The notes: a model not told the origin generated them from the letters alone. Shown: positions 41,496 through 49,408, counted from the stretch's first letter. The stretch: DNA of 64,000 nucleotides from Pseudomonas sp. B21_DOA (GCA_030544685.1 CP086683.1:4216001-4280000), one strand, 5' to 3'. A program made the numbers and translations.

Positions 41496-42323
41496 CCTTC
41501 GCGAGCGAGCCCGCTCCCACATGAGGTTTGCGGGGCTGCCTTGAATTTGGGTTCCGCCGCGATACCTGTGGGAGTGAGCTTGCTCACGAAAGCGTCGAGG
41601 CAGGCGAATCATCTGTGTCCGACACATTGCCTTCGCGGGAAGCTCGCTCCCACATGAGGCTTGCGGGGTAGCTGGCATTTGGAGTCCGCCGCGAAACCTG
41701 TGGGAGTGGGCTTGCTCACGAAGGCGTCGAGGCAGGCAAATCATCTGTGTCTGACACATTGCCTTCGCGAGCAAGCCCGCTCCCACATGAGGTTTGCGGG
41801 GTGCCTTGCATTTGGGTCCCGCCGCGAAACCTGTGGGAGTGGGCTTGCTCACGAAGGCGTCGGGGCAGGCAGATCATCTGTGTCTGACACACTGCCTTCG
41901 CGGGCAAGCTCGCTCCCACATGAGGCTTGCGGGGTGGCTTGCATTTGGGTTCCGCCGCGAAACCTGTGGGAGTGGGCTTGCTCACGAAGGCGTCGGGGCA
42001 GGCAGATCATCTGTGTCTGACACACTGCCTTCGCGGGCAAGCCCGCTCCCACATGAGGTTTGCGGGGGTGCCTTGCATTTGGGTCCCGCCGCGAAACCTG
42101 TGGGAGTGAGCTTGCTCACGAAGGCGTCGTGGCAGGCAGATCATCTGTGTCTGACACACTGCCTTCGCGAGCGAGCCCGCTCCCACATGAGGTTTGCGGG
42201 GGTGCCTTGGATTTGGGTTCCGCGCGAAACCCTGTGGGAGTGGGCTTGCTCACGAAGGCGTCGGGGCAGGCAGATGATCTGTGTCTGACACGCTGCCTTC
42301 GCGAGCAAGCTCGCTCTCACATG
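41496..42323. repeat. Tandem array of about 6.2 REP-pair units of 133 bp
   Basis: Six near-identical units begin at about 41496, 41630, 41761, 41894, 42027 and 42161; a partial seventh begins at 42296. Each starts CCTTCGCGAGCAAGCCCGCT (variants GGG/AGC), runs through CCCACATGAGG, a TTTGGGTTCCGCCGCGAAAC-type spacer, the inverted arm GTGGGAGTGGGCTTGCTCAC, and a spacer CGGGGCAGGCAGATCATCTG. Each unit thus holds two inverted REP arms (a BIME-like unit). Spacing and spacer sequence are conserved, so the array grew by tandem duplication. Short open frames across it are artefacts of the repeat. It fills the gap between the topoisomerase IB gene and the 76-aa gene at 42414. Confidence 0.95.
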
Positions 42324-42375
42324 GATTCCGCCGACGAGTTGAGTTGGCTATTTTTTGCACGATCGCACAAGGCTT

Positions 42376-42382
42376 CTATAGT
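42376..42382 (+). promoter_or_regulatory. Sigma-S-like -10 element before the gene at 42414
   Basis: TTCTATAGTTG contains CTATAGT, close to the RpoS -10 CTATACT, 31 bp before the ATG. The position allows a 25-base leader. Confidence 0.35.
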
Positions 42383-42413
42383 TGATGTGACACGAATCAA
42401 CTGCGGTGGCGCC

Positions 42414-42644
42414 ATGGAAGACATTTTCGTCGTGAAGCGTTGCAACAAGATCGTCATTCACGGCCGCCGCGCCGGAGACAGCCAGCAGGAACCCGCCGAA
42501 GCATCGGCATGGTTTCGCATCTGCGACACACGCACCGCTGGCTTCATCGGCGACGGCTTTGACGAGCAAGCGGATGCTCAGCGCGAATGTCAGCGCCTCA
42601 ACGCAGCGAGTTCTCAACTACCGGCCCGCCAGCACTCCGGCTGA
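42414..42644 (+). CDS. Small protein of unknown function (76 aa)
   Basis: A 76-residue soluble protein beginning MEDIFVVKRCNKIVIHGRRA, with an acidic centre (FDEQADAQRECQRLN). It lies just after the REP array and ahead of a similar-sized gene. I recognise no family. A CTATAGT element upstream suggests stationary-phase expression. No strong ribosome site is seen. Confidence 0.6.
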   Translation: MEDIFVVKRCNKIVIHGRRAGDSQQEPAEASAWFRICDTRTAGFIGDGFDEQADAQRECQRLNAASSQLPARQHSG

Positions 42645-42662
42645 TGCCCGGCAACAGCGGGT

Positions 42663-42669
42663 CTATACT
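42663..42669 (+). promoter_or_regulatory. Sigma-S-like -10 element before the gene at 42766
   Basis: GGGTCTATACTGAAAC carries CTATACT, the best RpoS-type -10 in this cluster, 96 bp before the ATG. Confidence 0.45.
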
Positions 42670-42765
42670 GAAACCAGCTGATGGAGCAGCACCCCAACGG
42701 CAGAACGCTCGCTACTTGCGGGCTTTTTGTTGCGGTTCAGCGGTTTCATTGAACGGAGGTGTTCC

Positions 42766-42996
42766 ATGTCCGAAAAAGAGTCCATCACTACCCTCCTCAC
42801 CCTGCTCGACGCCCGCCAGGCGCGCCTGGCAGCCGCCTGCAAAGAGATCGCCGACTGGGTCGACCATCAGGGCGGTCACCCGACGGCATTACGCATCCGC
42901 GATCGACTTCACGATATCGAAAAAGACGCGCCGCTGATTCGCGACACGCTCTCGACGCTCAAGCCGATTGACCGGCCGTTACCACGGTTCAGATAG
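42766..42996 (+). CDS. Small helical protein of unknown function (76 aa)
   Basis: A 76-residue protein beginning MSEKESITTLLTLLDARQAR, predicted mostly helical with alternating charge (ALRIRDRLHDIEKDAPLIRD). ACGGAGG lies before ATG 42766. I recognise no family. It is expected to be stress induced from its promoter element and neighbours. Confidence 0.65.
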   Translation: MSEKESITTLLTLLDARQARLAAACKEIADWVDHQGGHPTALRIRDRLHDIEKDAPLIRDTLSTLKPIDRPLPRFR

Positions 42997-43006
42997 GCGT
43001 CAGCGT

Positions 43007-43038
43007 AAAAGTCCTCTCTGCGTTGGCGCAGAGAGGAC
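43007..43038 (-). terminator. Terminator after the minus-strand KGG gene
   Basis: Perfect 12-bp stem GTCCTCTCTGCG / CGCAGAGAGGAC with a 4-base loop. On the minus strand it is followed by TTTT. Confidence 0.88.
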
Positions 43039-43062
43039 GGCAGTTATCGGTTTCCCGGCGCC

Positions 43063-43230
43063 TCAGTCACCCTTGCCCGTGCGCGTACCGCCGTGGCTGT
43101 GCTGTCCGCCGACGCGCGCCTTTTCCGCACGGTCGACTTTCACGTTGACTGAATTCCCGCCCTTCTTGCCGGCTTCCTTGATTTTTTGCGAATCCTCGGC
43201 GAATGGTTGGTCCTTGTGATGATGGGTCAT
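43063..43230 (-). CDS. KGG-motif stress protein (55 aa)
   Basis: A 55-residue, very hydrophilic protein with the KGG motif in IKEAGKKGGNSVNV and a Gly/His-rich tail (GGQHSHGGTRTGKGD). KGG (Con-10/YciG-type) proteins are small intrinsically disordered proteins induced by stress and stationary phase. ATG 43230 follows GGAGGACAGGACC; the longer reading from 43284 is rejected. Two more KGG genes lie at 43557 and 44199. Confidence 0.8.
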   Translation of the reverse strand: MTHHHKDQPFAEDSQKIKEAGKKGGNSVNVKVDRAEKARVGGQHSHGGTRTGKGD

Positions 43231-43556
43231 GGTCCTGTCCTCCACAGAGTTGTAGTCACACTTCACAGACTCTAGATTGCACAAACTTCAGTTCAACTTC
43301 CCGCCGACAAATGGTTATGACTGCCAAGCGAAACGGCAATTAAATTCAGCCGCCGCTTTATGACCAACCCGACCTTTAAAACTTATACGAAGCGGCATGA
43401 TAAACACCCGCCTGTATAAGTTTCATCACAAACATACCGTTCATCGGCCTAAGTAAAAATTTTCAAAACATTCTTCGCCGGCTCGTAATCGGAGTAGATG
43501 TCCGGTGCAACAATGGACACAACTAGCGAAACGTTTATTGATATCGGAGAGCTATC
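43231..43556. other. 326-bp divergent intergenic region between two KGG genes
   Basis: AT-richer than its surroundings, it holds promoters for both KGG genes. No gene is seen. CTGTATAAG near 43421-43430 is a possible -10 on the plus strand. Confidence 0.45.
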
Positions 43557-43733
43557 ATGACTACAGGAAATAAAAATCCAGGTAACTTCGCGAACGATCG
43601 TGAGAAGGCGTCTGAAGCTGGCAAGAAAGGCGGTCAGGCATCGGGCGGCAACTTCGCCAATGACCGTGAGAAGGCATCCGAGGCTGGCCGCAAAGGTGGT
43701 CAAAACAGCCACGGTGGTGGTCGCAAGTCCTGA
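43557..43733 (+). CDS. KGG-motif stress protein (58 aa, two repeats)
   Basis: A 58-residue hydrophilic protein made of two repeats of GNFANDREKASEAGKKGGQ type, ending GGQNSHGGGRKS. ATCGGAGAG precedes ATG 43557. It was too short to stand out by length, but the repeat is nearly identical to the C-terminal repeats of the protein at 44199, so both are real and came from one ancestor. Likely disordered and stress-induced. Confidence 0.82.
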   Translation: MTTGNKNPGNFANDREKASEAGKKGGQASGGNFANDREKASEAGRKGGQNSHGGGRKS

Positions 43734-43741
43734 GTGAGCAG

Positions 43742-43768
43742 CACAAGGGCAGCCCTGCTGCCCTTTGA
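43742..43768 (+). terminator. Hairpin after the 58-aa KGG gene
   Basis: Stem AAGGGCAG / CTGCCCTT with a CCCTG loop, 11 bp past the stop. Only three T follow, so termination may be weak. Confidence 0.6.
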
Positions 43769-43790
43769 AATCGGCTGATGGAGCGCAATC

Positions 43791-44048
43791 ATGAGAACGG
43801 TAACGGCTTCTGCACGAGGCGAAGTGCAACGAAACAAGGGGGCAGAAGTGTATCCCGAAGCAGCGCGCAGTTCGCAAGTGACGAGGTCGGATGTTTCGCC
43901 TGTGTCCCCTTGTGTTGAAAGACAGCAAATCAGTCCACGATACAGGGAAAGCGTTCAGCAGGAATGTTATGAACGCCGGGAACTTACTGTCAACGCAGAG
44001 AACTCCCGCACTGCGAATACACAACCTACTTATGAGCGCTCTTCTTAG
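43791..44048 (+). CDS. Doubtful small protein between two KGG genes (85 aa)
   Basis: A frame of 85 residues opens at ATG 43791 after GGAG: MRTVTASARGEVQRNKGAEV, Arg/Ser/Glu-rich with no membrane segment. Base composition here is lower in GC than in its neighbours and codon use is not clearly Pseudomonas-like. An overlapping frame at 43891-44160 is equally long. Neither matches a family I know. It may be a horizontally acquired fragment or non-coding. Kept at low confidence. Confidence 0.3.
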   Translation: MRTVTASARGEVQRNKGAEVYPEAARSSQVTRSDVSPVSPCVERQQISPRYRESVQQECYERRELTVNAENSRTANTQPTYERSS

Positions 44049-44198
44049 CAGACCGGCCAAACTTGTAGTTACAAGACAAGCGAGACCCAAACAGCAAACC
44101 AATCAGCTAACTAGTCAGCACTTTGCGAATGACGACGGCACGCAGTTTGTGCATCCTTGATTCGCCAGTTGCTATATAGAGAAATGAGGAAGTTTGAA

Positions 44199-44546
44199 AT
44201 GGCACAAGATAAACAAGGCGGCATGTCGGTAAACGAAGCAGGTAAAAAAGGTGGGGAAGCCACTTCAGCTTCGCACGACAAAGAGTTCTATCAGGAAATC
44301 GGCAGCAAGGGCGGCCAGAACAGCGGCGGCAACTTCAAGAACGATCCGGAACGGGCCGCTGAAGCAGGGAGCAAAGGTGGCCAGAACAGCGGTGGCAATT
44401 TTGCCAACGATCGGGACAGAGCGTCCGAAGCTGGCAGCAAGGGCGGTCAGAGCAGCGGCGGCAACTTCGCCAATGATCGGGAAAAAGCTTCTGAGGCTGG
44501 ACGCAAGGGTGGTCAAAACAGCCATGGTGGCGGGCGCAACAGTTGA
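44199..44546 (+). CDS. KGG-motif stress protein (115 aa, five repeats)
   Basis: A 115-residue hydrophilic protein. After MAQDKQGGMSVNEAGKKGGE come repeated units GSKGGQNSGGNFxNDxxxA (SKGGQNSGGNFKNDPERAAE, then FANDRDRASEAGSKGG and FANDREKASEAGRKGG), ending GGQNSHGGGRNS. ATG 44199 follows GAGGAAG. The unit count (five KGG) against two in the gene at 43557 shows internal duplication. General-stress protein of the GsiB/YciG type, probably disordered and protective. A hairpin follows. Confidence 0.85.
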   Translation: MAQDKQGGMSVNEAGKKGGEATSASHDKEFYQEIGSKGGQNSGGNFKNDPERAAEAGSKGGQNSGGNFANDRDRASEAGSKGGQSSGGNFANDREKASEAGRKGGQNSHGGGRNS

Positions 44547-44556
44547 TGCGCCAGGT

Positions 44557-44577
44557 GCGGGGAGCGTGGCTCCCCGC
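44557..44577 (+). terminator. Hairpin after the 115-aa KGG gene
   Basis: Perfect 9-bp stem GCGGGGAGC / GCTCCCCGC with a three-base loop, 10 bp past the stop. A CCCACTTTC tail gives only a weak T tract. Confidence 0.7.
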
Positions 44578-44641
44578 CCACTTTCATTCAAGCGAAATTA
44601 CAGCTATTGCTTAGGAGTCCTGACCAGCCGAGGGAATCGCC

Positions 44642-45193
44642 ATGCCTGTTCACGTCATCAACTTCACCGGCCCGATCAACGCCTCGACCTGCGGTCAATT
44701 GATCGATAAAGCCTCGCTCGCCGTAAAGGAAGATGCACCCAGACTGATCGTCAACATCGCCACCATGGGCGGTGAATGCAGTTACGGTTTCACGATGTAC
44801 AACTTCCTGTTGGCCCTGCCTATTCCCGTGCACACCCATAATCTGGGAACCGTCGAGTCGATGGGCAATATTGTCTTTCTGGCCGGCCAGCGCCGGACCG
44901 CCTGTACCCACAGCAAGTTTCTGTTTCACCCTTTCCATTGGCATCTGCAAGGATCGGTCGATCATTCGCGCATGTCGGAATACGCCATGAGCCTGGATTA
45001 TGACCTGCACCTCTACGCGCAAATCGTCGCCGAACGCACGAGCAACGGGAAGAACGCGCTGGAAACCGAGAAATATCTGACGGCGGCTCCACGCATCATC
45101 AATCCGGAAGAAGCGTTGCATTCAGGTTTGATCACGGCGGTCGAGAACACCGAGGTCCATGCAGATTTCGTCTGCTCGTGCATCTATTCGTAA
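44642..45193 (+). CDS. ClpP-like serine protease/crotonase-fold protein
   Basis: A 183-residue protein of the ClpP/crotonase fold. The nucleophile Ser73 lies in GTVESMGNIVFLAG and His96 in FLFHPFHWHLQG, spaced as in ClpP. In ClpP the Asp follows GLxD; here the match reads GLITAV (near residue 162-167), so the usual Asp is replaced by Thr. The N-terminal axial loop and hexamer contacts of ClpP are not obvious, and no ATPase partner is adjacent. It may be a self-standing or inactive ClpP homologue. GAGGGAATCGCC precedes the ATG. It follows the KGG gene by 95 bp and is ended by its own terminator. Confidence 0.8.
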   Translation: MPVHVINFTGPINASTCGQLIDKASLAVKEDAPRLIVNIATMGGECSYGFTMYNFLLALPIPVHTHNLGTVESMGNIVFLAGQRRTACTHSKFLFHPFHWHLQGSVDHSRMSEYAMSLDYDLHLYAQIVAERTSNGKNALETEKYLTAAPRIINPEEALHSGLITAVENTEVHADFVCSCIYS

Positions 45194-45206
45194 AAGTGCA
45201 ACTCAA

Positions 45207-45233
45207 TAACGCGTCCCCGTTGGCGCGTTTTTC
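45207..45233 (+). terminator. Rho-independent terminator after the ClpP-like gene
   Basis: Stem AACGCG / CGCGTT with a ten-base loop and a following TTT. Confidence 0.75.
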
Positions 45234-45391
45234 CATGCATGCAATATGGCCTTCAGCGCTTGGGCAGGCGCGCTTCTCCACTGAAGAAACAACCTTGAAC
45301 AAGTCGTGAGCCGATCATCCCGCCACCGGCAATTTCTCTGAATTATTCATTTCGCCAGCCCTCCTTCTATATAAGTCACCGGAGAAAATGC

Positions 45392-45649
45392 ATGAGCGCA
45401 GCGGATCTGTACGTGATCGATTATCTGCTTCACGCAAAGCCCAGGTCTTTCGTCATCCACACAGCTAACATGAACAATGCCGAAGCCTGGCAATGGGCAA
45501 GTTGCGATGCGGGCATTTCGCCGATTGCGCGTCCCGGCCGTCCTCCGTTGAAACGTTATTCCAAGCCAATGGCGGAACGCTTTGGTGTAACTCAAGTGCA
45601 GTGGCGGGCATCGGTTCCGCTGATCTGGGAGGAGGATCACGCAAAATGA
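45392..45649 (+). CDS. Small DUF6555-like protein (85 aa)
   Basis: An 85-residue protein beginning MSAADLYVIDYLLHAKPRSF, with HTANMNNAEAWQWASCDAG and GRPPLKRYSKPMAERFGVT. It resembles a small Pseudomonas family (DUF6555) of unknown function. CTATATAAG lies at 45367, and ACCGGAG before the ATG. Its last bases overlap the next start (ATGA), so the two are translated together. Confidence 0.72.
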   Translation: MSAADLYVIDYLLHAKPRSFVIHTANMNNAEAWQWASCDAGISPIARPGRPPLKRYSKPMAERFGVTQVQWRASVPLIWEEDHAK

Positions 45650-45897
45650 CTGAACACATTTTGAAATTCGGTTTCGGCCGATCCTGGGATGACGAGATGG
45701 CCGACAACGCCGCGATGTTCCGCGAAGCTGACTTGCTCGAAGAAGCGGCCTACAAACTCATCGAGGACGACACGGACAATCCTGAAGCCTGGGCTCGTTT
45801 CACCGAAGCCAAGGCTCTGGCCGACGCCAAGCGAACGGCGGCCTTTCAGGACTGGATGCGCATCAAACGTGCGATGAGCAAGCCCCGCTCGAAATAG
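45646..45897 (+). CDS. Small helical protein coupled to the DUF6555-like gene (83 aa)
   Basis: An 83-residue acidic, helix-rich protein, MTEHILKFGFGRSWDDEMAD, with TDNPEAWARFTEAKALADAK and a basic C-terminus (KRAMSKPRSK). ATG 45646 overlaps the preceding stop. GGGAGGAGGATC is a strong ribosome site. I recognise no family. Confidence 0.72.
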   Translation: MTEHILKFGFGRSWDDEMADNAAMFREADLLEEAAYKLIEDDTDNPEAWARFTEAKALADAKRTAAFQDWMRIKRAMSKPRSK

Positions 45898-45909
45898 CAG
45901 CCTGACGGG

Positions 45910-46322
45910 TCATGGCTTGAGGATCAGCAGCGGCTCGCCCTTTGGCACGATATAAGTCGCCAGTTCCGCCCCTTGTCGCTGCCGATGTTTTTCGCGACAT
46001 GCGCAACGCCCGCCGGAATGAACAACGAATCGCCGGCCTTGAGTGTCACTGGCGCTTGCCCTTCAAGCTGATACTCGAACGTGCCGCTGATGACATAGGC
46101 GACTTCCACGCCGGGATGAGCATGCCGAGGCGAGGTGACGCCAGCGTCGAAATCGATACGCGCCTGAATCACTTCGCGATTGTCAGCGCCGAGATCCTGG
46201 CGAACCAGGTCGGTGCGGCTCAGACCTTTCTGCCAGCTCGTTGCCGGCGCATCCGCCGCATGGGCCAAGCCGGTAAGGGCGGCGAAGACAACGGCAGAAG
46301 CCAGAAACAGTGGACGGTACAT
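45910..46322 (-). CDS. Exported cupin-domain protein (one frameshift)
   Basis: A single-domain cupin of about 137 residues with a signal peptide (PLFLASAVVFAALTGLAHAA). Cupin motif 1 is RHAHPGVEVAYVISGTFEY (metal ligands His, His, Glu), and motif 2 GDSLFIPAGVAHVAKN. The frame breaks at 45969-45972: minus-strand GACAAG is followed by three further G and CGG, while one more G restores GSDKGAELATYIVPKGEPLL and the stop at 45910. As written it ends RNWRLISCQRASRC. Possible periplasmic dioxygenase or binding protein; the substrate is unknown. Confidence 0.8.
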
Positions 46323-46594
46323 GGTGATGCCCTCTTTATCGTGATGTTGGTGTGAGGGCTACTTTGGGCTCGGCATGTAGGGCGGATGTGTCTCGAAAGC
46401 TGGTTTTGGTGTTGCCATGTGTATCCGTTGAGGGTGGATACACGCTCATACAAACCTGTCACGTGCCGCAGTCAAAAGCCCCTGTCTGAAGGCGCTGATC
46501 CTTGTCGAGTCCGCCAGCCTGACCACGCACGGGCCATGCCGGGCGGGAATCTGTAAACTGGCGCGAATTTCATTCACCAGAACAAAGGTTGCCC

Positions 46595-46975
46595 ATGGCC
46601 AATCAAGACATCACCTTCACCCCCGATCCGGACACCGATTCGATTTCCTCCGACGTCGCCACCTTCGGCGGGATCATGGTCTCGACGCAGATCCCGACCC
46701 GCGCCGATGGCAGCCTGGAACTCGGCGGCATCACCGAGCAAAGCGAGTGCACCCTGCAAGCGTTGAAAGTCGCACTGGAACGTGCAGGCAGTTCGATGGA
46801 TCGCGTAATGCACTTGACCATCTACCTCACCGACATGGGCGATCGGGCGGCATTCAACGAAGTGTACAAACGCTACTTCGCCAAACCGTGGCCGGTGCGC
46901 GCAGCGGTGGGGGTTGCGTCGCTGGCGGTTGAAGGGATGCGTGTGGAAGTGACGGCGATGGCGGCCAAGGGCTGA
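46595..46975 (+). CDS. RidA-family protein (Rid subgroup)
   Basis: A 126-residue RidA/YjgF/UK114 family protein. It has GGIMVSTQIPTRADGSLELG, TLQALKVALERAGSSMDRV, MHLTIYLTDMGDRAAFNEVY and PVRAAVGVASLAVEGMRVEV. The catalytic Arg of RidA lies at RAAVGV. Such proteins hydrolyse reactive enamines and imines made by PLP enzymes, but many subgroups have other substrates. ATG 46595 is chosen over an ATG six bases upstream. Confidence 0.88.
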   Translation: MANQDITFTPDPDTDSISSDVATFGGIMVSTQIPTRADGSLELGGITEQSECTLQALKVALERAGSSMDRVMHLTIYLTDMGDRAAFNEVYKRYFAKPWPVRAAVGVASLAVEGMRVEVTAMAAKG

Positions 46976-47020
46976 TCGAATTTGCGGATGTCACTCAATG
47001 ATTTTCGGATGACACTCCGC

Positions 47021-47098
47021 TTTCGCGAGCAGGCTCGCTCCCACAGTGGATGTATTCCGGCCCGAGCTAACCCTGTGGGAGCGAGCCTGCTCGCGAAG
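47021..47098. repeat. REP inverted pair before rlhA
   Basis: TTTCGCGAGCAGGCTCGCTC and its complement GCGAGCCTGCTCGCGAA are separated by about 35 bases. Confidence 0.9.
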
Positions 47099-47232
47099 AG
47101 GCCGGCACATTCAACACAATAGCTTGCTGACCTTTGCCAATCGCCAGCCACCATCGGGCAGCACACACGTGCCCGCCGCGCGTTTCAGGGGTAGAATGCG
47201 CCCCTTGCCCGTGACCGCCTGACTAAAAAACT

Positions 47233-49221
47233 ATGTCCTTGCCCAAGCATCACCTGGAATTGCTCAGCCCTGCCCGCGATGTCGCCATTGCCCGCGAGGC
47301 CATCCTGCATGGCGCCGACGCCGTGTACATCGGCGGCCCGAGCTTCGGTGCGCGCCACAACGCCTGCAACGAAGTCAGCGAAATCGCCGAACTGGTCGAA
47401 TTCGCCCGCCGTTACCACGCGCGCATCTTCACCACTATCAATACCATCCTGCACGACAACGAACTGGAGCCGGCGCGCAAGCTGATCCATCAGTTGTATG
47501 ACGCTGGCGTCGATGCGCTGATCGTCCAGGATCTGGGCGTGATGGAGCTGGATATTCCGCCGATCGAGCTGCACGCCTCGACCCAGACCGATATCCGCAC
47601 GCTTGAGCGAGCGAAGTTCCTCGATCAGGCCGGTTTCTCGCAGCTGGTGCTGGCCCGCGAGCTGAACCTGCAGGAAATCCGCGCCATTGCCGATGAAACC
47701 GAAGCGGCCATCGAGTTCTTCATCCACGGCGCGCTGTGCGTGGCCTTCTCCGGTCAGTGCAACATCTCCCACGCGCAAACCGGCCGCAGCGCCAACCGTG
47801 GCGACTGCTCCCAGGCCTGCCGCTTGCCCTACACCCTGAAAGATGAAAAGGGTGGCGTGATCGCCTACGAAAAACACCTGTTGTCGATGAAAGACAACAA
47901 CCAGAGCGCCAACATCCGCGCACTGGTCGAGGCCGGCGTGCGTTCGTTCAAGATCGAAGGTCGCTACAAGGACATGGGCTATGTGAAGAACATCACGTCC
48001 TATTACCGCCAGCGCCTCGACGAAGTGCTCGAAGACCGCCCGGACCTGGCCCGCGCTTCCAGCGGCCGTACCGTGCATTTCTTCCTGCCTGATCCGGAAA
48101 AAACCTTCCACCGTGGCAGCACCGATTACTTTGTCACCGATCGCAAGATCGACATCGGCGCCTTCGATTCGCCGACCTTCACCGGCCTGCCGGTCGGCAC
48201 CGTGGAAAAAGTCGGCAAGCGTGACATGCAGGTGGTGACGCACGAGCCGCTGTCCAACGGTGATGGTCTGAACGTTCTGGTCAAACGCGAAGTGGTCGGT
48301 TTCCGCGCCAACATCGCCGAAGCCAAAGGCGAGTTCGAAGAAGACGGCGAGAAGCGCTACCGCTATCGCGTCGAGCCGAACGAAATGCCCGAGGGCCTGT
48401 TCAAGTTACGTCCGAACCACCCGTTGAATCGCAACCTCGATCACAACTGGCAGCAGGCGTTGCAGAAGACTTCTTCGGAACGTCGCGTGGCCCTGAGCTG
48501 GTTTGCCCGCCTGCGTGAAGAACAGCTGGAAGTGACCGCGACCAGCGAAGAAGGCATCAGCGCCAGCGTCACCCTCAACGGGCCGTTCGGTGTCGCCAAC
48601 AAGCCAGAGCAAGCGCTGGAGCAACTGCGTGACCTGCTCGGCCAACTCGGCACCACGCAGTACCACGCCACTGACGTCAGACTTGATGCGCCGCAAGCGT
48701 TCTTCATTCCCAACTCGCAGCTCAAGTCCCTGCGCCGTGAAGTGATCGAAGCACTGACTGCGGCACGTGTCGCCGCGCATCCGCGTGGCAGCCGCAAGGC
48801 CGAAACCACGCCGCCGCCGGTGTATCCGGATTCGCACCTGACCTTCCTTGCCAACGTCTACAACCAGAAGGCGCGCGACTTCTACCACCGTCACGGCGTC
48901 AAGCTGATCGACGCAGCGTACGAAGCCCACGAAGAGCCGGGCGAAGTGCCGGTGATGATCACCAAGCACTGCCTGCGTTTCTCCTTCAACCTGTGCCCGA
49001 AACAGGCCAAAGGCGTGACCGGCGTTCGCACCAAGGTCGCGCCGATGCAGTTGATCCACGGCGATGAAGTGCTGACGCTGAAGTTCGATTGCAAGCCCTG
49101 CGAGATGCACATCATCGGCAAGATGAAAGGCCACATCCTCAATCTGCCGCAGCCGGGCAGCGTGGTCGGCCACATCAGCCCTGAAGACCTGATGAAAACC
49201 ATCCCGCGCGCACCGCACTGA
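47233..49221 (+). CDS. rlhA: RlhA-like 23S rRNA C2501 hydroxylase (peptidase U32 family)
   Basis: A 662-residue U32-family protein. The length and sequence match E. coli YdcP (RlhA, 653 aa), which adds the hydroxyl of 5-hydroxycytidine 2501 in 23S rRNA, and not the shorter TrhP/YegQ (453 aa). Landmarks are LELLSPARDVAIAREAILHG, AVYIGGPSFGARHNA, IELHASTQTDI, FFIHGALCVAFSGQCNISHA, GDCSQACRLPYTLKDE, RSFKIEGRYKDMGYVKN, and the C-terminal extension ending VVGHISPEDLMKTIP. The Cys residues in the C-terminal part (KHCLRFSFNLCPKQ, DCKPCEMH) are the conserved cluster. The start is ATG 47233. Confidence 0.9.
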   Translation: MSLPKHHLELLSPARDVAIAREAILHGADAVYIGGPSFGARHNACNEVSEIAELVEFARRYHARIFTTINTILHDNELEPARKLIHQLYDAGVDALIVQDLGVMELDIPPIELHASTQTDIRTLERAKFLDQAGFSQLVLARELNLQEIRAIADETEAAIEFFIHGALCVAFSGQCNISHAQTGRSANRGDCSQACRLPYTLKDEKGGVIAYEKHLLSMKDNNQSANIRALVEAGVRSFKIEGRYKDMGYVKNITSYYRQRLDEVLEDRPDLARASSGRTVHFFLPDPEKTFHRGSTDYFVTDRKIDIGAFDSPTFTGLPVGTVEKVGKRDMQVVTHEPLSNGDGLNVLVKREVVGFRANIAEAKGEFEEDGEKRYRYRVEPNEMPEGLFKLRPNHPLNRNLDHNWQQALQKTSSERRVALSWFARLREEQLEVTATSEEGISASVTLNGPFGVANKPEQALEQLRDLLGQLGTTQYHATDVRLDAPQAFFIPNSQLKSLRREVIEALTAARVAAHPRGSRKAETTPPPVYPDSHLTFLANVYNQKARDFYHRHGVKLIDAAYEAHEEPGEVPVMITKHCLRFSFNLCPKQAKGVTGVRTKVAPMQLIHGDEVLTLKFDCKPCEMHIIGKMKGHILNLPQPGSVVGHISPEDLMKTIPRAPH

Positions 49222-49290
49222 GTGACCGGCGTGTGCGGTGCTTCGGCATCGCGCACGCCTGCTTGGCTCAAGCGCGTAAATCGCAGGCAT

Positions 49291-49326
49291 AAAAAAACGC
49301 CAACTTCTTGCGAAGTTGGCGTTTTT
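49291..49326. terminator. Bidirectional terminator between rlhA and tRNA-Gln
   Basis: Stem AACGCCAACTTC / GAAGTTGGCGTT with a TTGC loop, A run before and T run after. It can end both rlhA and the minus-strand tRNA transcript. Confidence 0.95.
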
Positions 49327-49333
49327 TCGTAGA

Positions 49334-49408
49334 TGGCAGGGGCGGCTGGATTCGAACCAACGCATGGCAGGATCAAAACCTGCTGCCTTACCGCTTGGCG
49401 ACGCCCCT
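49334..49408 (-). tRNA. tRNA-Gln (anticodon TTG)
   Basis: A 75-base cloverleaf on the minus strand. The acceptor arms AGGGGCG and CGCCCCT pair; the D arm holds AAGCGGTAAGG; the anticodon stem GCAGG / CCTGC encloses TTTTGAT, giving anticodon TTG; the T arm holds GGTTCGAATCC; the gene-encoded CCA ends it. It serves CAA and CAG codons. Confidence 0.97.

Noticed and set aside
41496..42323. CRISPR array
   Set aside because: Units are about 133 bp and the supposed spacers are nearly identical between units; there are no cas genes. It is a REP tandem array.
49334..49408. Integration site use of tRNA-Gln
   Set aside because: No integrase next to it and no repeated 3' tRNA end seen in the window; the integrase at 24368 is far away.
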